Assembly (NCBI GenBank): GCA_023525715.1
Contig: CM042010.1
Span: 65,228,966-65,292,965, forward strand
Direction: 5' to 3'
DNA length: 64,000 nt
DNA from: Cichorium intybus
Lineage: Eukaryota > Streptophyta > Magnoliopsida > Asterales > Asteraceae
Shown: in pieces, positions 24,509 to 37,858 of the stretch
Numbering within the stretch: the stretch's first letter is position 1
Layout of the letters: each line of letters opens with the position of its first letter
Program-made: the position numbers and the translations under genes
Notes under the pieces: model-generated
Databases searched by the model: none
Told to the model about the DNA's origin: nothing
Seen by the model: the letters and a program-made list of their open reading frames with translations, nothing else

Positions 24509-27500
24509 ATGACCCGAAGTTCACAACCGAATATCATACCTGCACTGAACGAACCAGAACGTGAGTTTAACGCAAGGAGAAGAATAAGAAGAAGCATTTT
24601 CCGAAAGAAAAACCTAGACAAGAAATGGACATCCCAGTAAACGAGCAAGAACCAACTTTGAAAGCATATTACAACAGAGCACGAGACGGAACATGACCAA
24701 GTCTTGTACGGCCCAAGATACCGGAAAATGCAAATTTTGAGCTTAAAGGCCATTACCTTTCAGCTCTTAAGGGCATTACTTTCAAAGGAACAGAAGAAGA
24801 AGATCCAGTCGAACACATCGAGCAAGTCACAGAAATAACTGATTGTTTCAACATTCCAGGAATTTCCTCAGACGCGATAATGCTACGAATCTTCCCGATG
24901 ACATTACGCGAAGGAGCAAAGAAATGGTTGAAAAGACTGCCTCCAGGTTCCATCACTACATGGAACGGACTGAAACAGGACTTCATAGAAGAATACACTC
25001 CACCGTCCAAAATAAATAAACTGAAAGCAAAGATTCAGAACTTTCTCCAAGACGAAGATGAAACTTTGTACCAAGCGTGGAGTCGATTCAAAGAATTGAT
25101 TCAGGATTGTCCACAACACGACATGGACAAACACCAAAAAATTCAGAAGTTCTACGACTGCATCAACACACAAACAAGACAACTACTAGACGGGAGAGGA
25201 CCCCTCATCAACTTAACCGCTACCGAGGCTTATGAACGAATTGAGGAACTGGCAAAACACTCTCACCATTACCATTCCTCAAGAGATCCATCATGCCAAA
25301 GAAAGTTAAAAGAAGAGGCAGTGGAAGGAATGTCCGCTATTCACAACCGATTGGATCAATTTGGGAGAGATCTAAAAAAGATGACTCAAAATATCCATGC
25401 AATAACGGTAGGCTGTGACAATTGCAGCGGTCCTCACTTACAGAAAGACTGTCCATACGATGAAGATGGTAATAAGAAAGCAGAAGCTTGTTACTTATCT
25501 GGAGACAGATTTGACTTCCCGATACGTAGAAACAACTGGCGAGGAGGAAATGATTTCTACAACCAGCAACAAAGGCAACAACCACCATTTGAACGCCAGC
25601 AAAATACCTATAATCAACAAAAACAGCCACCACCAGGATTTAACCCACAACATAACCAAGAGAAGAAACCAAACTTGGAAGACATATTGGGTAAATTCAT
25701 GGAAGGGTCAGAAAAGAGACACACAGCAACTGAATTTCAACTAAGAAATCAAGCCGCCTCTATCCAAAACATAGAGAACCAAATTGGCCAAATTTCAAAA
25801 GTGTTACAAGAAAGACTACCAGGAACACTTCCTACCAACACCGAACCAAACCCACGAGCACAGGCTAAAGCCATCACAACCAGAAGCGGAAAAATCATCC
25901 CACCAGCAGTCATTGAAGAAGCCATCAACTTAACTCCTGAAACACAAAAAGATAAAGCTGGAAAAGATCCGGGGAGCACTAAGGATGGAGGAACAAAAGA
26001 AACAGCTTCACCTCAACCACACCAACCGACCATTCCATTCCCTCAACGGTTGAAGAAGGAGAAGGAGGATAAAGAATTCAAGAAATTTCTTGAGCACTTG
26101 AAGCAGCTGAGCATCAACATTCCATTCATTGATGCAATAACACAAATGCCAAAATATGCCAAATTCCTCAAAGACCTCGTAACTAACCGAAAGAAAATGG
26201 AAGAGGTGTCACTGGTAACATTAAGTGAAAAATGTTACGCATCAATGATGAAGAACCTACCAGAAAAAGTGGGAGATCCAGGCGGTTTACATCTTCCTTG
26301 CACCTTTGGAAACCATGCCAGCAGCTATGGTTTGGCAGACTTAGGTGCGAGCATCAATTTAATGCCATATTCTTTCTACAAGAAACTAAATTTACCAGAA
26401 CCAAAACCAGTTCGAATGGCAATTAATCTTGCTAACAAGGCGGTTACATATCCAAGAGGGATAGTAGAAGACCTTCTGGTAAAAGTTGACAAGTTTGTTT
26501 TTCCTGTAGATTTTGTCATACTGGATATGGAGGAAGATGATGAAGTCCCTATTCTTCTTGGAAGACCTTTCTTAGCCATAACAAGAGCTTTGATAGATGT
26601 TCATGACACTAAATTAACCATTCGGGTGGGCACTGAAGCCATCACCTTTGGCATGGATCACACGATCAAACACTCAACGATGAGTGATGACACAGTCTTC
26701 CATATCGACACCTTCGATTTAATATTGGAAGAAGAAGCCAGAGCCATACAGGAAGAAGATTATAGTCATGAAATACAACTTGCTGAGAAATCATTCGATC
26801 CAGAAAAGGATCTGAAGGAGCTGGAAGAACTCTTGAAAAATGAACCACATTTCGCTAACCAAGAAGAAACGGTACTACCAAAGCAAAAATCTCCTAGGAA
26901 CCAGAACATCCCGGACTTGAAGATACTTCCAAACCATTTGGAGTATGCATTTTTGACTGACACCAAGGAATACCCGGTTGTCATTTCATCTGAATTAAGC
27001 CAAGAAGAGAAAGGAGAACTCATGAAAGTTCTAAAAAAGAGAAAAGATGCCATCGCTTGGAGCATCTCTGACATAAAAGGAATAAGCCCAACCATCTGTT
27101 CTCATAAGATACTGATGGAAGAAGATTCAAAACCATCAGCACAGCACCAAAGAAGGCTTAATCCAAAAATGCAAGACGTGGTTGATAAAGAGATCATGAA
27201 GCTGCTCGATGCTGGTATCATCTACCCGATTTCTAACAGCAAATGGGTCAGCCCAATCCATGTCGTTCCAAAGAAGGGAGGAATAACAGTCATCACCAAT
27301 GAGAAGAATGAAGTTATACCTACCAGAACAGTGACAAGATGGCGGGTGTGCATCGATTATCTCAAATTAAACGATGCAACACGAAAAGACCATTTTCCTC
27401 TTCCCTTCATCGATCAAATGCTGGAACGATTATCAGGAAAAGCCTATTACTGTTTTTTTGATGGTTTTTCAGCTTACTTTCAAATTCCGATTGACCCAGA

Positions 27501-29822
27501 AGATCAAGACAAAACGAGTTTACATGCCCTTTAGGAATCTTTGCGTACCGAAGAATGCCTTTTGGTCTATGCAATGCTCCAGCCAGTTTTCAAAGATGTG
27601 TCTCGGCAATCTTCCATGACATGATGGAAAACTCAATGGAGGTCTTCATGGATGACTTCTCACTATTTGGTAACTCATTTACAGAATGTTTGTCTAATCT
27701 AGACAAAATGCTTAAAAGATGTGAAGAAACCAATCTAGTGCTCAACTGGGAGAAATGCCACTTCATGGTGAAAGAAGGAGTAGTTTTGGGACACAAAGTG
27801 TCAAGACATGCGATTGAAGTCGACAAGGCAAAAGTTGAAGTCATTTCTAAACTTCCACCAACGACCAACGTAAAAGGAGTCAGAAGCTTCTTGGGACATG
27901 CCGGTTTTTACCGGAGATTTATAAAAGATTTCTCAAAAATAACCAAACCTTTAACACAACTGTTACAAAATGATGTAAAATTTGATTTTAATAATGAATG
28001 TGTTAATGCTTTTGAATTTTTGAAGCTTAAATTGACTACTGCCCCGATCATGGTCGGCCCAGACTGGAACCTACCTTTCGAACTGATGACAGACGCAAGT
28101 GATATCACGTTGGGAGCCGTCCTAGGCCAAAGAATCGACAAGAAATTCAAGCCAATCTACTACATCAGCAAAACTCTGAATCCTGCCCAAGAAAACTACA
28201 CAACGACTGAAAAAGAACTCCTGGCAGTAGTGTATGCTTTTGATAAATTCAGACCTTATCTAATTTTATCAAAAACCGTTGTCTACACAGATCACTCTGC
28301 AATCAAGTACATGTTCAACAAGCAAGATGCCAAACCCCGTTTGATTCGTTGGGTCTTGTTGTTACAAGAATTTGATATAGAAATTCAAGACAAGAAAGGA
28401 TCTGAGAATTTGGCAGCTGATCATTTGTCAAGACTGGAAAATCCGGAGCAAAAGGCGAGGGAAGAAAAGGAAGTGAACGACTCCTTCCCTGAAGAACATG
28501 TAATGTCAATTCATGTTGATATGGAGACCCCCTGGAATGCGGATATTGTAAACTATCTTGCAGCCAAAGTGCTTGTCAAAGGGCTTACTCACCAACAAAA
28601 GAAAAAGTTCTTTGCCGATATTAAGTACTACCTGTGGGATGAACCATACCTTTTTCGCTCATGTCCGCATAACATCATACGGAGGTGCGTACACGGGAAA
28701 GAGATAGAAGATATACTCAAGCAATGCCATCAAGGACCTACAGGTGGACATCACGGAGCAAATTACACCGCACGAAAGGTGTTTGAAGCGGGCTTTTATT
28801 GGCCCACTATCTTCAAAGACGCAACAAATTTCGTCAAGACATGCGATCCGTGTCAGCGAGCGGGTAATATCTCGTCCAAAAATGAAATGCCATTGCATTC
28901 TATCCAGGTATGTGAAATTTTCGATGTATGGGGTATTGACTTTATGGGACCTTTTCCTAATTCCCACGGAAATAAATATATATTGGTTGCGGTGGATTAC
29001 GTATCAAAGTGGGCTGAAGCAAAAGCTTTACCAACAAATGATGCTCGAGGTGTGGTTAAATTTCTGAAAACCATTTTTGCACGTTTCGGTGTCCCTAAAG
29101 CTCTTATAAGCGTTAGGGGTACTCATTTTTGCAACAAACAAATGGAGAATGCTTTAAATAAGTATGGGGTAACCCATCGAATATCCACACCATATCACCC
29201 GCAATCAAGTGGTCAAACAGAGATCACAAATCGAGTCTTAAAACGCATTTTAGAAAGATCCATGGGAAGTAGCCGAGAGGACTGGTCAGAAAAGCTTGAC
29301 GATGCACTCTGGGCTTTTCGAACCGCTTTCAAAACACCAATTGGCACTACCCCATACAGATTGGTGTACGGAAAAGCTTGTCACCTCCTAGTAGAGGTTG
29401 AACACAAGGCATTCTGGGCCTTAAAAACGTGTAACTTGGACTTTAATCTTGTCAGTACTAACCGTTTGTGTCAATTAAACGAGCTAAATGAACTAAGAAA
29501 TGACGCTTACGAAAACTCAGCGATTTACAAAGAAAAAATCAAAAGGTGGCACGATTCAAGGTTAAAAGGAAACAAAGATTTCCAACCAGGGGACAAAGTC
29601 TTACTTTACAATTCACGCTTAAGACTTTTCCCTGGAAAGCTGAAGACACGATGGTATGGTCCGTTCACAATCAAAGAAGTGTATCCACACGGGGCTGTGG
29701 ATCTTTTCAAGGAAGGTGGAGGAAGTTTCAAAGTGAACGGGCACAGGTTAAAAAGGTATGAAGAAGGCGTTCAAAACAAGAACGAACGCGAAGACATCCC
29801 ACTCCAAACAGTAGAACCTTAG
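24509..29822 (+). pseudogene. Gypsy-2 gag-pol, broken by two frameshifts and a stop
   Basis: Gag starts at the ATG at 24,509 (MTRSSQPNIIPALNEP). Reading shifts frame at about 24,610-24,630, and a TGA at 24,694-24,696 interrupts the new frame. The remaining frame to 27,534 includes the Retrotrans_gag core (MTLREGAKKWLKRLPPGSI), a CX2CX3HX4C knuckle near 25,413, a protease with DLGAS near 26,338, and the first half of RT (WRVCIDYLKLNDATRKDHFP). A second shift at about 27,517 breaks RT. The rest, in the frame of 27,555-29,822, has FMDDF at 27,645-27,659, RNase H (TDASD, TTTEKELLAVV, TDHSA) and integrase with the zinc finger, WGIDFMGPF and SGQTEITNR. The second catalytic Asp of integrase is Val (GTT at 29,112-29,114). 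The protein cannot be made in this copy, and its integrase would be inactive. Confidence 0.93.
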
Positions 29823-29933
29823 AGGGGAATGGAGTCCTGCTAAAAAGACTCCAAATCTATGAAAAAGAAGCGCTTCCGGGAGGCAACCCGAGATTATTGA
29901 TTGGTATGATTTATTTTTGTCTTTCATGTGTTG

Positions 29934-29973
<40 letters not shown>

Positions 29974-29983
29974 AATAAAATAA

Positions 29984-30018
<35 letters not shown>

Positions 30019-30983
30019 GATCATCAAAGGAAAAACAGGAAAAGAAAATGCCTTTGATCAAGGATCGCGACCCGATCATGAGCCTTATAGGGGCGCGATC
30101 TCAGCGTACAGAAAAAGCCCAAAACCCGTGTTTTTAATAGATCGCAACCCGATCCTATATGGGATCGCGACCCGACGAAGCAGCAAGGGTAAAAAGCAGA
30201 TCGGTTCATTGGGGTTTCACTTTTACCCACATACAAACTTCGCACCCCGATCTCTACGGTAAATCGCGATCTAGGATTTTTCCAGTTTTTAAGAAATCAA
30301 AATCATCAACAAAGGTATGTAATTCCTCACTCCCTTTTCGATTTACATTACGAATGTGGTAGATATTTTGTGAAAATTGGAATAAAATTAGGTTTTGTTT
30401 GATTCTCGGTTTTAAATGCTATTTGCACAATAGATTGTTAGATCCTCCGAGAATTTGATTTCCGAACAAAACCCTATTAGTTAGAGATATTTTGGCTTGA
30501 AAATTGATAAAAAAATCGCAAACCCTAGTCGGATCTTCAACGATCGCGACCCGATCGTTGAATGTGTTCCTAGATCGCGACCCTATGCTTAATGTTATTC
30601 GGACTTGTTTACCTATCGCGTCCCTATCATTGAAAACATTCTTGGATTGCGACCCGATCCTTGATGTTCTTCGATATTGTTTATAGATCGCGACCCTACC
30701 ATTGGTGTCATCATCGATCGCGATCCGATCGTTGAATATTGAAAGGCAAAACAAATTTCGATCCGGACACTTACGGACCCGACCCGTTTAAAGATCGCGA
30801 CCCGATCCTTATCTGGATCGCGACCCGATCCGCCCATCGCGACCCGACTCCTTCAGCCCATCGCGACCCGATCCGCCAGGATCGCGACCCGATCTCCGAC
30901 CAGAAGCTATAATATGATTTTTTCTTTATTATTTTCAAGCTAACTTCTCTACTCTTTTATTATTCTAATTTTTTTACAGGAAA
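29823..30983 (+). repeat. Gypsy-2 pol-env spacer with an array of the word GATCGCGACCCGATC
   Basis: This 1.16-kb spacer starts with a TA then AAT microsatellite (about 29,936-30,018). It then holds about 14 recognisable copies of GATCGCGACCCGATC, at roughly 30,063, 30,141, 30,164, 30,541, 30,573, 30,615, 30,647, 30,687, 30,717, 30,792, 30,816, 30,835, 30,858 and 30,879, plus more decayed ones. Spacing varies from about 20 to 60 bp and the text between copies is unrelated, so this is not a plain tandem repeat. The same word occurs in both LTRs. The third ORF starts at 30,984 after a short pyrimidine-rich stretch ending TTTTTACAG, which looks like a splice acceptor. Confidence 0.85.
30975..30980 (+). 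promoter_or_regulatory. Possible splice acceptor before the env-position ORF
   Basis: The sequence TCTAATTTTTTTACAG precedes the ATG at 30,984 by four bases. Third ORFs of env-class retroelements are usually expressed from a spliced RNA, so this is a plausible 3' splice site. The donor is not identified. Confidence 0.4.
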
Positions 30984-32354
30984 ATGGCAGGAAGAAGAGG
31001 ACAAAATCAACCACCTGAGGATTTACCTACGCATCCGTGGCTCAAATTTCCCGCCACAATTAACGATACGAGGCGACAGCGGTACTTTGGAGAGCTGGCT
31101 AAAATTCATAAAAAAGACATTCATGTACCTCCCTCTCTGGACTGGGACTTCGCAGCCACGGTCGGGTTACACCACCGTCTAGCACCTTTCACCACCAAGA
31201 TTCACGCTGCGTCCGGTTTCACGTGTCATGCCTGGGACAGACTTTTCCATTTCCAGGAGCCCATCTTCCGAGAGATCACACTGGAGTTCCTATCCACTGT
31301 ACATTTTGAGCAGCACAAGGAACTGACGGATAGGACTACTTTCTCCTTCAGGCTGGGAGGAGTTAGCCGCGAGTGTAGTGTATTGGAGCTAGGGATGCGC
31401 CTAGGTCTATACACGAGGGAGGAAACTATCTTCCCTAATTTCTCCACTTTATTTGAGGCTTGCCTCAAACACCAGCCCGAGGACTTCTATTTAGTAGATG
31501 TTTGGCGTCTGCTAGCCGATGAGGTGTGTGACTCACACACAGCAGTGGAGAGCCGTATCCGCTCCCCTGTCCACCGTTTACTTCATAGACTCGTAGCCAC
31601 TACGGTTAATCACCGTAAGGCAGGCGAGAAGGTACCAGTTGACGATGTCTTCTACCTGTGGTGCCTACTATCTGAGGGTGTGTGCCTCAATATTCCATAC
31701 ACACTGGCAGTTTTCCTTTCCAGGAAGGCAAAGGGAGCGAAGGGGAAGAGCCTCATTAGTGGTGGGCATTTTATTTCCAGGCTAGCCAGATCTTATGATG
31801 TTTTCTCTTCTCCTCACGCGCGGGGACTCACGAGGTCAGACCCGCGACTCATGCAGAGGGTCTACTTGGAGCTGATGAGAGTGATCGGTCGAGACGATCA
31901 CGGTGCTTCATTCATTCTGACAGATGACCCTGCTGAAGAGGGTCATGACATGGATGCTCAGCCTGACCCACAGCCACAGCCAGACCCACAGCCACAGCCA
32001 GAGCCAGCTCCTAGAGCTCAGCGTCGACGCCGACAGAGATCTCCAGTACAGCATGCTGACCCAGAGCCAGAGATTGATTTATGCTACTTATCCCAGCAGA
32101 TGAGCAGGATGGATCTGAGTAGGGAGCGCGACATACAGAGGATAGAGCGTGATATTTTGAGGAGACAGGTACACGACCAGTGGGTATCGCGCAGCATGCA
32201 GGAGTTCTACGATAGTCAGGGGTTCCAGCCATCCATTCCGTACCCGACTTATGTTCCTCCTGTCCCCACTTGGTTTGTACCACCAGACTATCTGCAGGAC
32301 TATGGCGATGGCACTGGTACTTCAGGTTCTGCATTTGATGACGTTGATGATTGA
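30984..32354 (+). CDS. Athila env-position ORF (ATHILA ORF-1/env-like family), intact
   Basis: An uninterrupted 456-codon frame after pol. The N-terminal two-thirds contains RYFGELAKIHKKDIHVPPSL, LGGVSRECSVLELGMRLGLY, VDDVFYLWCLLSEGVCLNIP and GGHFISRLARSYDVFSS. This resembles the conserved domain of plant Athila/Calypso third ORFs, often labelled ATHILA ORF-1 or env-like. Residues about 325-345 are a QPDPQPQPDPQPQPEPAP repeat. It is followed by a basic RRRRQR patch and a predicted coiled coil (LSQQMSRMDLSRERDIQRIE). I see no signal peptide and no clear membrane span, so an envelope role is not supported by the sequence. It is the only long undamaged retroelement frame in the window. Confidence 0.85.
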   Translation: MAGRRGQNQPPEDLPTHPWLKFPATINDTRRQRYFGELAKIHKKDIHVPPSLDWDFAATVGLHHRLAPFTTKIHAASGFTCHAWDRLFHFQEPIFREITLEFLSTVHFEQHKELTDRTTFSFRLGGVSRECSVLELGMRLGLYTREETIFPNFSTLFEACLKHQPEDFYLVDVWRLLADEVCDSHTAVESRIRSPVHRLLHRLVATTVNHRKAGEKVPVDDVFYLWCLLSEGVCLNIPYTLAVFLSRKAKGAKGKSLISGGHFISRLARSYDVFSSPHARGLTRSDPRLMQRVYLELMRVIGRDDHGASFILTDDPAEEGHDMDAQPDPQPQPDPQPQPEPAPRAQRRRRQRSPVQHADPEPEIDLCYLSQQMSRMDLSRERDIQRIERDILRRQVHDQWVSRSMQEFYDSQGFQPSIPYPTYVPPVPTWFVPPDYLQDYGDGTGTSGSAFDDVDD

Positions 32355-33727
32355 TTTTATTTTATTTTGTGTATTTAAATATTTTGGGATTATTTTAATT
32401 TTTATTTAAGTTTGGTGTGCTTTATTTATAATTGCATGTGTGTTTAATATGTTTCCAAGTATTGATGCAGAATGTGGTATTAATCAGACGCTGGCAGTCA
32501 GTTCAGCAAGATCTTTCTGTGGAAAAATTCCTTTAAGCAACACAGCTCATTACCCAAGGGGAGTCCATTCCAATTAAAACTCCTTTTTGATTTAAATGTT
32601 ATATACAATAAAAATTATTGTATAAAATAAGTGTGAGGTAAGAGCGTCGAACTGCAAAAATCAACCAAACCAATTTGATCTACAAACAGCTTTTCTAAAA
32701 AAATAAATAAATAAATAAATAAATAAATTAAATGTTAATATTTAATTGTTAAGAAAAATATTTTGAAAATAATTTCGTAGATTAAATTTAATCTTATGCG
32801 TATATTTTTGTTTTTCAAACTTTTGTACAAAATCAAATTCTTTAGAGGACAAGTTTCTAGGGTGGTAGTTACAAAATGTTTTGCATAAATTAAGAAATAG
32901 ACCCTTTTGAAAATTTATCAATTGTTAAAAATTGAGTTTTTACCAAAAAAGATTGAGTCAGTTTCTCTATTTACAGATGTATGAATTTACTGAATTGAGG
33001 AAGCTAAGCCTCAATAAATGGCCTTAAAATGAGAAAAGAAAATTCTCAAGAAATCTTACGATATGAAAATCAAAAGTCAAGTAAATCCATAAAAGAGAAA
33101 CTCAGGAAGGAAAATTCAATCAGTGGCCTTTGACATTCGAGCCAATAGACATAAAATGGGGCCTACGGGCATTTCTACTCCTTATTACCTAAAACCAACT
33201 GGTTTGGGATAATATTGTCGAAAGCTCGTTACACGGGTGTCATCGAAAGTCATGGAATTTTCTTAGTGGCCTTTGGAATTTGAATTAGTAAACTCTGTAC
33301 AATCTTGAGTTGAAAATTTGTAATCAAGAGTTCCATAGAAAGTCACGAGTTTCAAAGGTGCGAGAGAATGTTATTATAATCAACGCAATTTGATAAATCA
33401 AGTTCAGCATCAATTTCTAAATATGAGAAACTCGACAAAAAGTTTTGAGGTAAAAGAATTTTTAAAGGGTGTATTCAATGTTATGTAAAGATGAGTATTT
33501 TTTAAACTAAAGACTTGTCATTTCTAGAAAGAGAGTTTGTATAAATTTTTGAAAAGTTATAAATATAGATATAAGACTAGATATAATCCACTATATTTAT
33601 TCTTAAAACATTATTCTTAACATCGGTAATAAATGCTAGATCATTGATAGCATATGGAAAGTTGTTTGAACATGTAAATTTGTGGCTTGATTCTAAATTG
33701 TAGTTTGCTTGAGGACAAGCAAAGTTC
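32355..33727 (+). other. Gypsy-2 3' untranslated region
   Basis: About 1.4 kb without an open frame. It includes a short (TAAA)n run near 32,700. Its section at 33,100-33,360 is homologous, in reverse complement, to the Gypsy-1 3' region. Confidence 0.75.
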
Positions 33728-33742
33728 AAGTGTGGGGTATTT
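33728..33742 (+). promoter_or_regulatory. Gypsy-2 polypurine tract
   Basis: AAGTGTGGGGTATTT abuts the 3' LTR and matches the tract of Gypsy-1. Confidence 0.85.
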
Positions 33743-35534
<1,792 letters not shown>

Positions 35535-35814
35535 GATATCCAAAGTACCGTCATGTTGGAAATGACCGTGACACGTACCATGAGGGTGCCGCGATGCGGT
35601 AATTTCAGAAAATTGAACCATATTCAAACACTCGTAAAAAGTTATCCAACATAGAATTACCTAATTTTGTTACTCTTTTATTAATGTCCGAAGGCTTATT
35701 CACAACCTAAAACATATGATCCTAAGAATTACCAACTAAATGTTCAAAATTGAACCAAACCTAAAAATTTGAAACAAAATGAACTAACTAAACAAGATAA
35801 TTACATTATACCCC
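35535..35814 (-). other. Gypsy-1 3' region, proximal part
   Basis: Sequence just downstream of the Gypsy-1 third ORF, continuous with 21,327-22,329 before Gypsy-2 inserted. One GC word, GCCGCGATGCGG, lies near 35,588. Confidence 0.7.
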
Positions 35815-37083
35815 TTAATTGTGGGTAGTGTCGTCATCCTCATTCTCGTCTCCTTCCTCCATCGGTTCTTCCTCTTCATCCTCAATTAAGGGTGGTTGAG
35901 GCCTCGGTATGGGCGTTTTTGAACCATTAAGGAAATTCACAACACACTCAGATAGCCAAAGAAGTTGATTCTGAGTATTCCGTGTCCTCCGATCGATATC
36001 CCTCATTGCCATTGCTTGTACAGTATGCTCCAGCTTGTGGTTATGCATGGCCCGCTGAACCGCTTTTACCTCGTCAGCTGAAAACTGTGATTCCATGGTC
36101 AACTCACGGGTGTTGTGTTCGGACAACAGCCCTTGTGCAAGACGAGAAATGTGATCGCTCGACTAATGTAACCCCGTCATCAATGTAGATAACATCCCGT
36201 GAAACTGTGGTTGGTGGGCTGAAGGCGACTGGAGGAATAATCGTCAACTCACGGGTGTTGTGTTCGGACAACAGCCCGTAAGAATGTGACAGCCGTGTCA
36301 CAAAGTGCCCACCACCAAGTGCTATGTACTTCAGTGGCGCGTTCTTCAGCTGCTTGAAGGAACTGGCGATGAAATATGGAATGTTACACGTCTGGAGCAT
36401 TCGTGTCAACGCCCACATGAGGTGCAACTCCCGTGGTAAAACCCGCTCCTCATCAGCAGTGGCCAGAACATGGTCGAGATCAACCGGTGCAACATCCGGG
36501 TGCCGACAAATGCATCAGCCCCTCCCGAATGGTATTCTCGTGATACCGAGTGGACGAAATGGTACTCCAATAGTCAGCAGGTGAAAAGGAATCGTCAGTG
36601 GCATAGTTGGCATGTCTGTGGAATGGCCCGAACCCCGGTACCTCTGACTCCTCCTGAGTGTATAATCTGATCCTATATCTGAACTCCTGCGAACTACAAC
36701 TTCGGTTGTGATTCCCCAACCGAAATCTGACCATCTCCTTGGTGTCCACCCCCAGTGGCTGATCGTCGAAGTGATAGCTCGCAAGGAATTATAAGAACAC
36801 CTCGCGATAAACTGGTTCGTCTATTTGGACCGCATTCTCGGCTGCCCGACATGTGTAAGTTAATTCGTTTGCCTCGCATCCCCCTTGCACCAGCTAATCT
36901 TGTATGTGCTCGAGGATTCCTGATTCCTTGGTCAACTCCCAATTGACCATTCGGGAAGGAAGAATCTGTTTGTGTTGGTAAATCGACCGGCGATTGTAGA
37001 AGCTGTAACTGAGAACTCTGTCGACTCCAGTAGCCAATGAGTTCCAATCAATTGATTCTAAGCTCCCAGATGAAGACATTTTG
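35815..37083 (-). pseudogene. Gypsy-1 env-position ORF, decayed
   Basis: Several minus-strand pieces in different frames align in order with the third ORF of Gypsy-2. A start near 37,080 gives MSSSGSLESIDWNSLA. Next come fragments with RFRLGNHNRSCSSQEFRYRIRLYT and LKYIALGGGHFVTRLSHSYG. An acidic tail (EDEEEEPMEEGDENEDDD) ends at 35,815. The phrase encoding SEHNTRELT occurs twice, at about 36,100 and 36,243, 143 bp apart, so a local duplication has occurred. Frameshifts make it non-functional. The order (pol, GC-word spacer, this ORF, GC-word 3' region) is the same as in Gypsy-2. Confidence 0.75.
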
Positions 37084-37858
37084 CCTGCAAAATTTAGCAA
37101 AAACCCGAAATTAAGCTACTATCCAGTGTACGCCGCGACGCAGGACACAATATTCGCGCCGTGCTGTTTGAAATTTCATATCCCTCGTCGCAAGCTGTAA
37201 TACCCCGCGATGCGGCATATGAAACTCAGAACAGAGTTGATGATTTAACACGATTTCAGACCAAATTCACAAATCTAATTACTGGTTTTGTAGCACACAG
37301 CGTCCTAAACTAAATGGTAACATCAATTTAATCCTAAGACCACTACATTGCAGTATACAAGCGATTCTCATAATTCCCAAGAACTTGAAGATAAAAGAGA
37401 TAAATTCAGGAGACTTACTTGATCTATGATGAAGAATGACGACGAAGTGATTATGAATTGCAAAAGAATGATCGACAGTAAGAAACTGAACGATTGGTGC
37501 AAATTCGATTTTATACAAGTTGGGGGAATTGGTTTAAGTTTAAAACTCTGTTTTAGTGATTATCTCTAAATTCAATTTCAGATAAGGCCGCCGCGCGGGA
37601 AGCTTCTACCCGCGTCACATATATATAATTCAAGTCTATCAACAATCGCGAAAACATCAACACGCGCGGCGCGGACTCTAGGACCCCGCGTCGCGGTGTT
37701 ATAAAATTCTCAAATTGACCCCACACTTGTTTTTTTCTTACCGTGATCAATCAAATACAATTAAAACTATGAAAAATGCAATTTATACACATGATGATCG
37801 GGTTGCCTCCCGACAAGCGCTAAGTTTAATGTCTTCAGCCGGACATGCATTTACCTGA
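37084..37858 (-). repeat. Gypsy-1 pol-env spacer with CpG-rich words
   Basis: Non-coding. It contains about seven words of the CCGCGACGCGG type: CGCCGCGACGCAGG (37,129), CCCCGCGATGCGGC (37,202), GCCGCCGCGCGGG (37,586), ACCCGCGTCAC, ACGCGCGGCGCGGAC (37,660), CCCCGCGTCGCGGTG (37,683) and one weaker copy. The rest of the spacer is AT-rich. Confidence 0.75.

Noticed and set aside
30984..32354. A true retroviral-type envelope
   Set aside because: There is no signal peptide, no clear membrane span and no cleavage motif. I keep the neutral label env-position ORF.
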